The translations under genes and the position numbers were made by a program. Below, piece by piece: positions 7,409-16,302 of a DNA stretch of 35,728 nucleotides. Source of the DNA: Polaromonas sp. YR568 (lineage in GTDB: Bacteria; Pseudomonadota; Gammaproteobacteria; Burkholderiales; Burkholderiaceae_C); contig CAMCUN010000037.1 of the NCBI GenBank assembly GCA_945878995.1, positions 1 through 35,728 of the forward strand. The letters run 5' to 3'. The notes under the pieces are model-generated. The model made no database searches and had not been told where the DNA came from. It saw only the letters and a list, made by a program, of their open reading frames with translations. Within the stretch, counting starts at the first letter, position 1. Every line of letters begins with the position of its first letter.

Positions 7409-9121
7409 TCAAATCAAGTTGTCCTGAGACACCACCTCGACCTTGACGCGGCGGGGCCGGGTTGTCCGCACGCTGGCTTGTCGGGGCTGCAAGGCAAAGC
7501 TGTGGGCGCTGGCTTGGGCCCAATGCTCGTGCCACAGACCTTCGAGCTTGCCGCTGCCCAACAAGGCACCGGGCTCCATTTGGGTGAAAAGCTGTGACAG
7601 GGGTTTCACCTCGACATCGCTGATGCGCCGCATGATGTGCTGCGGGCCTATCTCGCCCGGGTGCTGCAAGCCGGCCGCCTGCACCAGCTCTTGCAGCGCG
7701 TGCAGTGTGCTGTGGTGAAAGTTTTTCACACGCTCGGCCTTGTCCACCACCACCAGCGCACGCTGGCGCAGGGGGTCTTGCGTGGTCACGCCCGTGGGGC
7801 AGGCGCCGGTGTGGCAGGTTTGGGCCTGTATGCAGCCCAGCGCCATCATGTAGCCGCGCGCGGCGTTGCACCAGTCGGCGCCCAGGGCCATCAGGCGGGC
7901 CATGTCAAAGGCGCTGGTCACCTTGCCCGCTGCGCCAATGCGAATGCGCTCGCGCAGGTTCACCCCCACCAGCGTCTGGTCCACCAGCGACAGCGCCTCT
8001 TGCAGCGGCATGCCGACGTGGTCGGTGAACTCCACGGGCGCCGCGCCCGTGCCGCCTTCTGCACCGTCCACCACAATGAAATCGGGTGTGATCCCGCTTT
8101 GCTGCATGGCTTTCACCATGGCAAACCATTCCCAAGGGTGGCCAATGGCCAGCTTGAAGCCGGTGGGCTTGCCGCCCGAGAGCTGGCGCAAGCGGGCTAT
8201 GAAGGCCATCATTTCCAGCGGGGTGGAAAACTCACTGTGCGCGGCCGGTGAGACACAGGTCACGCCCACCGGCACGCCACGCGCCTCGGCAATTTCAGGC
8301 GTGACCTTGGCGCCTGGCAGCACGCCGCCATGGCCGGGCTTGGCGCCCTGGCTCATCTTGAGCTCAATCATTTTGACCTGCGGATCGCGCGCATTGGCCA
8401 TGAATTTGTCGTCGCTGAAGCTGCCGTCCTCGTGGCGGCAACCAAAGTAGCCCGAGCCAATTTCCCAAATCAGGTCGCCACCGTGCAAGCGGTGGTGCCG
8501 CGAGATGGAGCCCTCGCCGGTGTCGTGCGCAAAGCCGCCCATGTAAGCGCCCTTGTTCAGCGCCGCGATGGCGTTGGCCGACAGCGAGCCAAAGCTCATG
8601 GCCGAGATGTTGAAGATGCTGGCCTCATAGGGCTGGGTGCAGGGCGAAGCCGTGTCTGTCCCAGGCGTGCCACCTATCCAGAGCCGAAAGTCAGCGCTCG
8701 CCAACTGGGTGGGCTGGGCCGAGTGGTTGATCCACTCATAGCCGCGCGCGCCCACATCCAGGTGGGTGCCAAAGGGCTGGGCGTCGGGTGCGCCCTTGGC
8801 TCGCTGATAGACCAGCGAGCGCTGGGCCCGTGAGAAGGGCGCCGCCTCGCGGTCGCTTTCAATAAAATACTGCCTGATTTCTGGCCGAATGAACTCCATC
8901 AAAAAGCGCAGGTGTCCAATGACGGGGTAATTGCGTGTGATGGCGTGGTGGCTTTGCCGCAGGTCCAGCACGCCTCTGAGCGTCAGCAAGCCTGCGCCTA
9001 GGAAAACCAGAGCGCCCGAGCCCCACACCAACGAGCTGACAAAGGCCCCCGCTGTGACGGCCGCGCACAGGGTGAATACCCAAAATCTAAGGGGCAGCAC
9101 AGCTTCTAGACGCTTGAACAT
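7409..9121 (-). CDS. FMN-binding glutamate synthase-family protein, membrane-anchored
   Basis: 570 residues. Two hydrophobic segments near residues 12-50 (LPLRFWVFTLCAAVTAGAFV, then WGSGALVFLGAGLLTL) anchor the protein. The rest is the FMN/alpha-beta barrel domain of glutamate synthase: FNISAMSFGSLSANAI, AYMGGFAHDTGEGSIS, MSQGAKPGHGGVLPG, DFIVVDGAEGGTGAAP and GADWCNAARGYMMALGC. The cluster CxxxxxCxxxxC (GCIQAQTCHTGACPTG) would bind a 3Fe-4S centre. There is no glutaminase domain and no GltD partner, so it is not a complete glutamate synthase; the physiological reaction of such stand-alone proteins is unknown. Divergent from the YecA/SEC-C gene with 52 bp between starts. Confidence 0.88.
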   Translation of the reverse strand: MFKRLEAVLPLRFWVFTLCAAVTAGAFVSSLVWGSGALVFLGAGLLTLRGVLDLRQSHHAITRNYPVIGHLRFLMEFIRPEIRQYFIESDREAAPFSRAQRSLVYQRAKGAPDAQPFGTHLDVGARGYEWINHSAQPTQLASADFRLWIGGTPGTDTASPCTQPYEASIFNISAMSFGSLSANAIAALNKGAYMGGFAHDTGEGSISRHHRLHGGDLIWEIGSGYFGCRHEDGSFSDDKFMANARDPQVKMIELKMSQGAKPGHGGVLPGAKVTPEIAEARGVPVGVTCVSPAAHSEFSTPLEMMAFIARLRQLSGGKPTGFKLAIGHPWEWFAMVKAMQQSGITPDFIVVDGAEGGTGAAPVEFTDHVGMPLQEALSLVDQTLVGVNLRERIRIGAAGKVTSAFDMARLMALGADWCNAARGYMMALGCIQAQTCHTGACPTGVTTQDPLRQRALVVVDKAERVKNFHHSTLHALQELVQAAGLQHPGEIGPQHIMRRISDVEVKPLSQLFTQMEPGALLGSGKLEGLWHEHWAQASAHSFALQPRQASVRTTRPRRVKVEVVSQDNLI

Positions 9122-9173
9122 GAGCGATTCCTTGGTTGCTCGTCTATTCTGCAGTAAAAATTTTTAACAATCC

Positions 9174-10004
9174 ATGCCCCTTGACACCATGTACGAGTCT
9201 TTTTTCACGCCCCTTGCAACTGCGCCCCTCCAGCCGCTGTCCACCGAGGACTTTGACGAGCTCGAAACCATCCTCGACGACTTGCGCAGTCGCATGGACG
9301 AGACCCCGCAGTGGGAGTTTTGCGAGGGTTTCATGGCCGCCCTGCTGTGCGCCCGCACGCCGGTCGGGCCTTCGGACTACCTGCCCGTGCTGCTGGGCCT
9401 GCCCTTGGCTGGCGAGCTGACTCAAGAAGACCAGGGCTCTTTCAAAGACCTGGCGCAAATGCAGCGCTTTGGTGAACTTTGGAGCCGCCGCTGGGCCGAC
9501 ATCCAAACCCGGTTGCAGGCCGATGTCAGCGCCCTGGACGACGACCGCTGCTACCACCCCGAAATGATGGACCAGCGCGGCGACCTGCTGGCCTTGCCTC
9601 AGGAGGAGTGGGACGGCTACACATTGGAGGAACTGCCGGATTTGGGCCTGGTGTGGGCGCTGGGCTTTATGTTTGCAGTCGAAAGCTGGCTGGACGACTG
9701 GGCACCACCTAAAGACAAAAACCAGGCCGCGCTCATCAACCGGGCGCTGGCCACCATCGTGGCCTTGACCGAGGACGATCTGGAGCCGCCCGCCCTGCCC
9801 AGCTTGGGCGAGACGCCGCCGTCCATCAGCCAAGCCCGGGCCGAGCTCGTGGCCCTGGCCATTTGGGCGGTGTACGACTTGTACGAGACCCACCGCGAAC
9901 TCGGCCCCCGCGTGGCCACGGTCTATGCCAAGGCCTTGCCTGGGCGCAACGAGGCTTGCCATTGCGGCAGCGGGCAGAAATTTAAAAAGTGCTGCGGCCG
10001 CTGA
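9174..10004 (+). CDS. YecA/UPF0149-family protein with C-terminal SEC-C zinc motif
   Basis: 276 residues, acidic. Residues ~20-200 match the YecA/UPF0149 all-helical domain (FDELETILDDLRSRM, EFCEGFMAALLCAR, WALGFMFAVESWLDDW). The C-terminus ends ACHCGSGQKFKKCCGR, the SEC-C zinc-binding pattern CxC...CC also found at the end of SecA. The motif usually mediates zinc-dependent protein or ribosome contacts; the specific job here is unknown. ATGs at 9174 and 9189 are both possible and no ribosome site decides between them; the first is used. A GC-rich hairpin follows the gene. Confidence 0.85.
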   Translation: MPLDTMYESFFTPLATAPLQPLSTEDFDELETILDDLRSRMDETPQWEFCEGFMAALLCARTPVGPSDYLPVLLGLPLAGELTQEDQGSFKDLAQMQRFGELWSRRWADIQTRLQADVSALDDDRCYHPEMMDQRGDLLALPQEEWDGYTLEELPDLGLVWALGFMFAVESWLDDWAPPKDKNQAALINRALATIVALTEDDLEPPALPSLGETPPSISQARAELVALAIWAVYDLYETHRELGPRVATVYAKALPGRNEACHCGSGQKFKKCCGR

Positions 10005-10043
10005 AGGCCTGGACCCGCGCTGGCGACGCCCCTGAATGGGTCG

Positions 10044-10064
10044 TGGGGCACAGCTCGGGCCCCA
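10044..10064 (+). terminator. Possible weak intrinsic terminator
   Basis: Inverted repeat TGGGGC / GCCCCA with a 9-base loop, followed by only TTT, 40 bp after the YecA-family stop. The short T run makes it a weak candidate. Confidence 0.3.
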
Positions 10065-10155
10065 TTTCGAAGCTGGACATAATCTAAGCACATTTCGAGG
10101 GGTCAGCTTGGCGGGAGCCGGCCGCCCTCAGCCGTTTATCACCGAGCCGCCCCAG

Positions 10156-12312
10156 ATGAATTTGCAGACCCTTCGTCAGCTTTGCTACGCGCTGACCATT
10201 TTGCTCAGCGCTTTTTTGCTTTTCCAGATTCAACCGCTGATCAGCAAATTCATCTTGCCCTGGTTTGGCGGCAGCCCCTCGGTGTGGACCACGGCCATGC
10301 TGTTTTTCCAGTGCGCGCTGTGCGGCGGGTATTTTTATGCCTTCTTGGTCAGCCGCCGCTGCTCGCCGCGCCGGCAGGCCGCCATCCATTTGTCGCTGCT
10401 GGCGCTGGCGGCGGTGGCGGCGGCCTTCATCATTCCTGAGGCCTCGCTCAAGCCCGAGGGCGACGAGGAGCCGGTGGCCAAAATCGTCGCCCTGCTGGCC
10501 TTGAGCGTGGGCCTGCCTTATTTCTTTTTGGCCACCACCGGCCCGCTGGTTCAGCACTGGTATGCCCGCGCCCACCCCACGGGCTCGGCCTTTCGTCTTT
10601 ATGCCCTGTCCAATGCCGGGTCGCTGTTTGCGCTCTTGTCTTTTCCCTATGTGTTCGAGCCCTATTTGGCGGTGCAAGACATAGGCCGGCTGTGGACCTG
10701 GGGCTTTTGGGCCTTTGCGGGCCTGTGCACGGCCTCGGTGTGGCTCAACCTGCGATTGGCAGCTTCTGCCCCCTCGTTGGCCAGCTCCTCAAGCGCCTCC
10801 AGCCCCCCAGGCCTTGAGGTCCAGCACACCGGCCCCGCCCCCAGTTGGATGCGGCGCGCACTGTGGGTGGCTTTGCCCGCGCTGGCATCGCTCGCCTTCA
10901 TTGCCACCACCGACCATGTCAGCCACGACATTGCCCCCGAGCCCCGGCTGTGGATCACCACCTTGGGCTTGTACCTGCTGACCTTCATCGTCTGCTTTGA
11001 CCACCCGCGCTGGTACCAGCGGCGAGTGGCCGCGCCCTTGTTGGTGCTGAGCTTGTTCTTGTTGATAGGCCGCGACGAGTTGCCAGCGCTCTTGGGGCTG
11101 GATTTGAGTTATTCCCTGGACTTCACGCGCTGGGCGCATTTCGGGGTGATGTTTTTGATTTGCTTTGTGGCCCACGGCGAGCTCTACCGCGTGCGGCCCA
11201 GCCAGGCCCGCTACCTGACCGAGTACTACCTGCTGATGTCGGTGGGCGGCGCCTGCGGGGGCCTCTTTGTCTCACTGGTGGCCACCAACTGGTTTGCCGA
11301 CTACCACGAGTGGGCGCTGATGCTGCTGGCCGCCTTGCTCTTGGCCGGTGGCGTGCTCTGGCGCGAAGCGGCCCGCCTGCCTGTGCGCTCGGCCTTGGCC
11401 GCTGTGGTGGCGGCCGTGGCCTTGTCGGTGGTGTACTGGGAAGACCCGCTGTCTTGGCGCAACCAAAACGCTGCAGGCTCGACCTCCACCACGCTTTACC
11501 AGGCGCGCAATTTTTACGGCACCGTGACCGTCGCCGACCAGCGCAAGGCAGGCACTGCAGAGGCCGACAAACGCATTTTTTACAGCGGCCAGGTGGTGCA
11601 TGGCGTGCAGTTTTTGCAGGCCGACCGCTTGCGCGCCAACCTCACCTACTACGGCGAGGACAGCGGCGCGGGCCAGGCCCTGCGGTACGCGGCGGCAGCC
11701 AAACCCTCACTGAGCGTAGCCATTGTGGGCCTGGGCGCGGGCACGCTGGCCAATTACGCCAGGCCCAGCGATGCCTACGACTTTTTTGAAATCAATCCCG
11801 AGGTCATTCACGTGGCTCGCGATTGGTTTGACAACTTGAAACGCTGCCAAGCCCAAACCCAGCGCATGTACCTGGGCGATGCCCGGCTCAAGTTTGAAAC
11901 CCTGCCCGCCGACAGGCGCTACGACGTGATCGTGCTCGACGCGTTTTCAGGCGGCTCGGTGCCGCTGCACCTGCTCACCCGCGAGGCCTTTGAGCTGTAC
12001 GCCAAGCGCCTGGCGCCCGGCGGGCTGATCGTGGCCCACATCACCAACAGCTACCTGGACCTCTACCCCGTGGTGCGGCGCCAAGCCCAAGCCCTGGGCT
12101 TGGATTTTCGCTGGGTGGACCAGGCTTACGACGGCGAGCGCGGCATCAACTTCAACCGCTACGCCGTGATGGGCCGCAACCCGGCCTACTTTGCGGCCTT
12201 CCCAGCCGACGCCCGCGCGCCCACCGAGCGATCATCGGGTCTCAAGCCCGAGGATGCGCCCTTGTGGACCGATAGCTTCAGCAGCATTGCGCCCATTGAG
12301 CTTAAAAAGTGA
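10156..12312 (+). CDS. Fused membrane/spermidine synthase-like protein
   Basis: 718 residues. The N-terminal ~430 residues hold many hydrophobic helices (LCYALTILLSAFLLFQIQPL, AMLFFQCALCGGYFYAFLV, YLLMSVGGACGGLFVSLV). The C-terminal ~220 residues are a SpeE-like Rossmann methyltransferase fold: VAIVGLGAGTLANYA (nucleotide-binding loop), DFFEINPEVIHVARDW, MYLGDARLKFE, VIVLDAFSGGSVP and LAPGGLIVAHITNSYLDL. Such fusions are common and mostly uncharacterised; polyamine synthesis should not be assumed because no decarboxylase gene is near. The ATG at 10156 is chosen because the family pattern (IQPLISKFILPWFGG) begins just after it and the preceding residues look non-coding. Converges on udh with 38 bp between. 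Confidence 0.85.
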   Translation: MNLQTLRQLCYALTILLSAFLLFQIQPLISKFILPWFGGSPSVWTTAMLFFQCALCGGYFYAFLVSRRCSPRRQAAIHLSLLALAAVAAAFIIPEASLKPEGDEEPVAKIVALLALSVGLPYFFLATTGPLVQHWYARAHPTGSAFRLYALSNAGSLFALLSFPYVFEPYLAVQDIGRLWTWGFWAFAGLCTASVWLNLRLAASAPSLASSSSASSPPGLEVQHTGPAPSWMRRALWVALPALASLAFIATTDHVSHDIAPEPRLWITTLGLYLLTFIVCFDHPRWYQRRVAAPLLVLSLFLLIGRDELPALLGLDLSYSLDFTRWAHFGVMFLICFVAHGELYRVRPSQARYLTEYYLLMSVGGACGGLFVSLVATNWFADYHEWALMLLAALLLAGGVLWREAARLPVRSALAAVVAAVALSVVYWEDPLSWRNQNAAGSTSTTLYQARNFYGTVTVADQRKAGTAEADKRIFYSGQVVHGVQFLQADRLRANLTYYGEDSGAGQALRYAAAAKPSLSVAIVGLGAGTLANYARPSDAYDFFEINPEVIHVARDWFDNLKRCQAQTQRMYLGDARLKFETLPADRRYDVIVLDAFSGGSVPLHLLTREAFELYAKRLAPGGLIVAHITNSYLDLYPVVRRQAQALGLDFRWVDQAYDGERGINFNRYAVMGRNPAYFAAFPADARAPTERSSGLKPEDAPLWTDSFSSIAPIELKK

Positions 12313-12350
12313 GCTTAAAAAATAAGTTCATAAAATTGGGCCCCAGTCGT

Positions 12351-13178
12351 TCAGCCCTGCGGCGCAGCTTTCACAAAACCGCCGCCTTGGTGAATCACCG
12401 CGGGGTCTGCGCGGTCCAGCACCGGCTGGCGCTCTTCCACCGCGGCGCGAAACACGTCTGAGCTGTCTTGAGGCTTAAAACCAATGTGCTTGGCCAAGCT
12501 GTTGTCGTACCAGGAGGCCTGGTTGTCAGAGGTGCCGTAGATGATGCTGTGGCCCACCACGGGGGCGGTCAGCGCGGCCATCACCAGGCGTTCGAGGTCG
12601 TCGTAGCTCAGCCAGGTGGCCAGCATGCGCCTGTCGCGCGGTTCGGGAAAAGACGAGCCAATGCGGATGCTCACGGTCTCTATGCCCCAGCGGTCCCAGT
12701 AGAGCTGGGCCACGTCTTCGCCAAAGGCTTTGGACAGGCCGTAAAAACCATCAGGCCGCGGGGGCGACTTGGCGTTGACCACCTCGTCTTGGCGGTAAAA
12801 GCCCATCACATGGTTGGAGCTGGCAAAGACCACGCGCTTGACACTGTGCTTGCGCGCGGCCTCGTAGAGGTTGACCACGCCGGCGATGTTGGCCGCCAAA
12901 ATGGGCGCCCAGGGCTGCTCGGTGGAGACGCCGCCCATGTGAACAATGGCGTCCACGCCTTGCACCAGCGCCATCACGGCGTCCTCGTCTTGAAGCGGGC
13001 ACAGCTGAATGTCTTCACCCGCTTGCGCCTGGGGCGGCTTGAGGGCCTGGATGTCACTCAGGCGCAGCTCGTCGCAATAGCTTTTCAGGCGTGCTCGCAA
13101 CTCGCAGCCCAGGCCACCGGCGGCGCCCGTGAGCAAGAGGCGGGAAAAACGCAAGGGGGTGGCGGGGCTCGCAAGCAT
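12351..13178 (-). CDS. udh: Uronate dehydrogenase (NAD-dependent, SDR/epimerase fold)
   Basis: 275 residues. NAD-binding TGAAGGLG (~17-24), VHMGGVSTEQPW (~79-90), FASSNHVMGFY (~118-128) and the catalytic YGLSK (Tyr146, Lys150) match uronate dehydrogenases of Pseudomonas syringae and Agrobacterium, including RPDGFYGLSKAFGE and RIGSSFPEPRDRRMLATWLS. The enzyme oxidises D-glucuronate or D-galacturonate at C1 to the aldaro-lactone, the entry step of the oxidative uronate pathway. The ATG at 13178 is used; a TTG at 13187 is possible. It is the last gene of the leftward arm, 20 bp after garL, and supplies the substrate for gudD and garD of the same island. Confidence 0.88.
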   Translation of the reverse strand: MLASPATPLRFSRLLLTGAAGGLGCELRARLKSYCDELRLSDIQALKPPQAQAGEDIQLCPLQDEDAVMALVQGVDAIVHMGGVSTEQPWAPILAANIAGVVNLYEAARKHSVKRVVFASSNHVMGFYRQDEVVNAKSPPRPDGFYGLSKAFGEDVAQLYWDRWGIETVSIRIGSSFPEPRDRRMLATWLSYDDLERLVMAALTAPVVGHSIIYGTSDNQASWYDNSLAKHIGFKPQDSSDVFRAAVEERQPVLDRADPAVIHQGGGFVKAAPQG

Positions 13179-13198
13179 GGGTGGCAATCGGATGGAAT

Positions 13199-13963
13199 TT
13201 AAGCTTTAAAGCGTGCAGCCAGCTGGGTGACGCCGTCGCGCAGCACGTTCTGGTCGGCGCCCACGGCCACGAATAGCCCGCCTATGTCCAGATAGTGCTG
13301 GGTCAGCGCGTCGCCGCCCACCAAAATGCCCGGGGCCTTGCCGCAGGCCAGGATGCGCTTGAAGCCGTCTTCCACCACCTTGACCACCTCGGGGTGCGAG
13401 GGCTGGCCCAGGTAGCCCATGTCGGCCGAAAGATCGCCCGGGCCAATAAAGATGCCGTCCACGCCGTCTATGCTGGCAATGGCTTCCAAGTGCTTGAGGC
13501 CCTCCAGCGTTTCAATTTGGATCAGCAGACAAATTTCGTCGCCGCAGCGCTTGGCGTAGTCCTTGATGCGGCCGTAGCCGCTGGCCCGGGGCGAGCCTGC
13601 AAAGCCGCGTACGCCGTGGGGCGGGTAGCGGGTGTAGGCCACGGCGTTGCGGGCTTCTTCTTCGTTTTGCACATAGGGCACGATCAGGGTTTGCGCGCCC
13701 AAGTCCAGCAGGCGCTTGAAGGTCACCATGTCGTTCCAGGGCGGGCGCACTGCCGGCATGGTGGGGCTGTCTTTGAGCGCTTGGAGTTGCGTCAAGATGG
13801 TGTCCAGCTCGTTGGGCGAATGCTCCATGTCCAGCACCAGCCAGTCGAGGCCGCACTGGCCCAAAATTTCAGTGCTGATGTGGCTGCACAGGTGCGACCA
13901 CAGGCCGATTTGCGGTTTGCCCGCTTGGAGGGCGCGTTTGAAGTGGTTGATGGGCAGGTCCAT
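13199..13963 (-). CDS. garL: 5-keto-4-deoxy-D-glucarate aldolase (HpcH/HpaI family)
   Basis: 254 residues, the usual GarL length. Metal-dependent class II aldolase residues are visible: LDMEHSPNE with His48, Arg73 in MPAVRPPWND, QIE at 148-150 (metal-ligand Glu150) and GPGDLS with Asp176. FKRALQAGKPQIGLWS and TRYPPHGVRG resemble E. coli GarL closely. It cleaves 5-keto-4-deoxyglucarate to pyruvate and tartronate semialdehyde. Related HpaI enzymes act on other 2-keto-3-deoxy acids, but gudD, garD, garR and glycerate kinase alongside support the GarL role. The ATG at 13963 is preceded by AAGGAG at good spacing; longer upstream frames are ignored. It lies 17 bp after the glycerate kinase stop. 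Confidence 0.88.
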   Translation of the reverse strand: MDLPINHFKRALQAGKPQIGLWSHLCSHISTEILGQCGLDWLVLDMEHSPNELDTILTQLQALKDSPTMPAVRPPWNDMVTFKRLLDLGAQTLIVPYVQNEEEARNAVAYTRYPPHGVRGFAGSPRASGYGRIKDYAKRCGDEICLLIQIETLEGLKHLEAIASIDGVDGIFIGPGDLSADMGYLGQPSHPEVVKVVEDGFKRILACGKAPGILVGGDALTQHYLDIGGLFVAVGADQNVLRDGVTQLAARFKA

Positions 13964-13980
13964 GGGGAGTCTCCTTGAGG

Positions 13981-15255
13981 TCAGGCGCCGGGTTGCTGAA
14001 TCAGCACGGCGCGAAAGTCGTTGATGTTGGTGAGGGTGGGGCCGGTGACGATGGCGTCGCCCAGGGCGCCAAAAAAGCCGTGGCCGTCGTTGTTGTCCAG
14101 GCAGGCTGCAGCTTGCAGGCCCAGGGTGCGCGCGCGCTGCAGGCTGTCGGGTGCCAGGTGGGCGCCTGCAATGTCCTCCATGCCGTCTACGCCGTCGGTG
14201 TCGCCGGCCAGTGCCCACACGCCGGCTTGGCCTTTGAGCGCCAAGCCCAGGGCCAGCAAAAATTCCACGTTGCGCCCGCCTCTGCCCTTGCCGCGCACGG
14301 TCACCGTGGTCTCTCCCCCCGACAGCAGCACGCAGGGCGCGGGCACGGGCTGCTTGTGGCTGGCCACCTGCAGCGCGATGCCGGCCATCACGCGGCCCAC
14401 TTCGCGGGCTTCGCCTTCAATGCTGTCGCCCAAGATGCACACGCCGTAACCGGCGGCGCGGGCCAGCTGGGCGGCCGCTTCCAGGCCGATTTGCGGCGAG
14501 CTGATCAGCCGCGTCTCGCAGCGGGCCAGGCGCGCATCGCCGGGCTTTAAGGTTTCGCCTTCGCCGCTCTCGAGCAGGGCGCGGGCCGCGGCGGGCACCT
14601 CGATGCGGTATCGTGCCAAGATGGCCAGCGCGTCGGCGCAGGTGCTGGCATCGGCCACCGTGGGGCCAGAGGCAATGTCGGGCAGCTGGTCGCCAGGCAC
14701 GTCAGATATCAAGAGCGTGAGCACACGAGCAGGTTGGCACAGCGCGGCCAGCCGCCCGCCCTTGAGCGTGGAGAGGTGGCGCCTGACGCAGTTCATCTCG
14801 CCAATGGAGGCACCGCTTTGCAGCAGCTGCGAGTTGATGTCTTGCTTGTCGGCCAGCGTCAAGCCTGCGGCGGGGGCCGGCAAGAGCGCCGAGCCGCCGC
14901 CAGAGATCAGGCACAGCATCAGGTCGTCTTCGCTCAGGCCTTGCACCAAGGCTTGGATGCGCTGGGCCGCGTGCAAGCCCGCCGCGTCGGGCACGGGGTG
15001 AGCGGCCTCTGTGATTTCAATGCGCTCACAAGCCACGCTGTAGCCGTAGCGCGTGACCACCAGGCCCTTGAGCGGTCCAGGCCAATGGTCTTCTACGGCC
15101 CGCGCCATGGCGGCCGAGGCTTTGCCCGCGCCTATGACCACCAGCCGGCCTTTGACGCTGGCGGGGTCGGGCAGGTGCGCTGGCACCACCTGGGCCGGCT
15201 GGGCCGAGGCGATGGCGGCGTCAAAGAGTGCGCGCAGCAGGTCGCGGGGGCTCAT
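13981..15255 (-). CDS. Glycerate 2-kinase (type II, MOFRL family)
   Basis: 424 residues: an N-terminal DUF4147 domain (VVIGAGKASAAMARAVED, CLISGGGSALLPAP, INSQLLQSGASIGEMNCVRR) and a C-terminal MOFRL domain (LLSGGETTVTVRGKGRGGRN, ALAGDTDGVDG, TGPTLTNINDFRAVLI). The family phosphorylates D-glycerate to 2-phosphoglycerate with ATP. It follows garR and precedes garL, so it takes the glycerate made by GarR into lower glycolysis. Similar proteins were once labelled hydroxypyruvate reductase (TtuD); sequence and context favour the kinase. The ATG at 15255 begins the conserved MSPRDLLRALFDAAI; upstream frame is repeat sequence. A REP-like element separates it from garR. Confidence 0.88.
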   Translation of the reverse strand: MSPRDLLRALFDAAIASAQPAQVVPAHLPDPASVKGRLVVIGAGKASAAMARAVEDHWPGPLKGLVVTRYGYSVACERIEITEAAHPVPDAAGLHAAQRIQALVQGLSEDDLMLCLISGGGSALLPAPAAGLTLADKQDINSQLLQSGASIGEMNCVRRHLSTLKGGRLAALCQPARVLTLLISDVPGDQLPDIASGPTVADASTCADALAILARYRIEVPAAARALLESGEGETLKPGDARLARCETRLISSPQIGLEAAAQLARAAGYGVCILGDSIEGEAREVGRVMAGIALQVASHKQPVPAPCVLLSGGETTVTVRGKGRGGRNVEFLLALGLALKGQAGVWALAGDTDGVDGMEDIAGAHLAPDSLQRARTLGLQAAACLDNNDGHGFFGALGDAIVTGPTLTNINDFRAVLIQQPGA

Positions 15256-15282
15256 GCCGGCATCCCTGGACGGTCGTGTCCT

Positions 15283-15315
15283 TGCAGGAGCCGGCCTGCC
15301 GGCGATTCTTGGCGC
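15283..15315 (+). repeat. REP-like palindromic repeat, variant copy
   Basis: Begins TTGCAGGAGCCGGCCTGCCG and continues GCGATTCTTGGCGCGA. It aligns with the copies at 7347 and 27108, with compensating changes in the palindrome (CCGGCCTGCCGG instead of CCAGCCTGCTGG), so pairing is kept. It sits within the leftward operon, between garR and the glycerate kinase gene. Confidence 0.72.
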
Positions 15316-15385
15316 GAGCTCATCCCTGTTGGCCGCCACCCATGGCCGTCAGGCCCGTGCCTAAACCCTTGCAGACAAGGCATGC

Positions 15386-16270
15386 TCAGCCCGGCGCCAC
15401 TTGAAAGTTGCCAGCGATCTCCAGCGCGCGCACCAAGCTGGAGTGGTCGAGCTGGCCGCCGCCGTGGGCCGCGCAGCTGTTCATCATTTGCAAGGCGCTT
15501 GCCGTGTGCGGCAGCGACAAGCCCAGCGCGCTGGCTCCATCGAGCGCGAGCTTGAGGTCTTTTTGGTGCAGCTCAATGCGAAAGCCTGGGTTGAAGGTTC
15601 GCTTGATCATGCGCTCGCCATGCACCTCCAAAATGCGGCTGGCTGCAAAGCCGCCCATCAGCGCTTGGCGGACCTTGGCTGGATCGGCGCCAGCTTTGGC
15701 GGCAAACAGCAGGGCCTCGCCCACGGCCTCGATGTTGAGCGCCACGATGATTTGGTTGGCCACCTTGCAGGTCTGCCCGTCGCCCACGCCACCCACCAAA
15801 GTGATGTTTTTGCCCATCAGCTCAAACAAGGGCTTAAGCCGTGCAAACGAAGCATCGGTGGCGCCCACCATGATGGTCAGGCTGGCGGCTTTGGCACCGA
15901 CCTCGCCGCCGGAGACCGGCGCGTCCAAGTAGTCGCAGCCCAGGGCTTGAACCTGCGCGGCAAATTGCTTGGTGGCGATCGGCGAGATGGAACTCATGTC
16001 GACCACCGTTTTCCCGGCCGACAAGCCCCGGGCCACGCCGTGCTCGCCAAACAACACCTCTTGCACATGCGGGGTGTCGGGCACCATGGTGAAGATGATG
16101 TCGGCCTGCTGCGCCACCTCGATGGCCGTGTGGCAGGCTTGGGCGCCTGCATCGCGCAGGGCTTGGGGCACGCCGCTGCGCGACTGGGCAAAGAGTTCGT
16201 GGCCGGCGGCCAGCAGGTGGCCTGCCATGGGCAGGCCCATGATGCCCAGGCCTATGAATCCGAGTTTCAC
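15386..16270 (-). CDS. garR: 2-hydroxy-3-oxopropionate (tartronate semialdehyde) reductase
   Basis: 294 residues of the beta-hydroxyacid dehydrogenase family. NAD(P)-binding GLGIMG at 7-12, the substrate-binding DAPVSGGEVGA (116-126) and the catalytic Lys169 in GDGQTCKVANQ are all present. The start is the GTG at 16270 (VKLGFIGLGIMG), which has CAAGGA upstream; the frame extends further but those residues are not family-like. It reduces tartronate semialdehyde from GarL to D-glycerate. The paralogues HIBADH and GlxR are alternatives, but position between gudD and glycerate kinase supports GarR. The gudD stop is 32 bp upstream, so the genes are probably one transcript. Confidence 0.87.
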   Translation of the reverse strand: MKLGFIGLGIMGLPMAGHLLAAGHELFAQSRSGVPQALRDAGAQACHTAIEVAQQADIIFTMVPDTPHVQEVLFGEHGVARGLSAGKTVVDMSSISPIATKQFAAQVQALGCDYLDAPVSGGEVGAKAASLTIMVGATDASFARLKPLFELMGKNITLVGGVGDGQTCKVANQIIVALNIEAVGEALLFAAKAGADPAKVRQALMGGFAASRILEVHGERMIKRTFNPGFRIELHQKDLKLALDGASALGLSLPHTASALQMMNSCAAHGGGQLDHSSLVRALEIAGNFQVAPG

Positions 16271-16302
16271 GTGTGTGTCCTTGAGAGTGAATGCCCAGGC
16301 GT

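Noticed and set aside
10156..12312. True spermidine synthase (SpeE)
   Set aside because: The large membrane domain and absence of polyamine genes nearby argue for the uncharacterised fused family, so no gene symbol is given.
13964..14218. N-terminal extension of GarL upstream of 13963
   Set aside because: It is the glycerate kinase gene read out of frame; the ATG at 13963 has AAGGAG and matches GarL starts.
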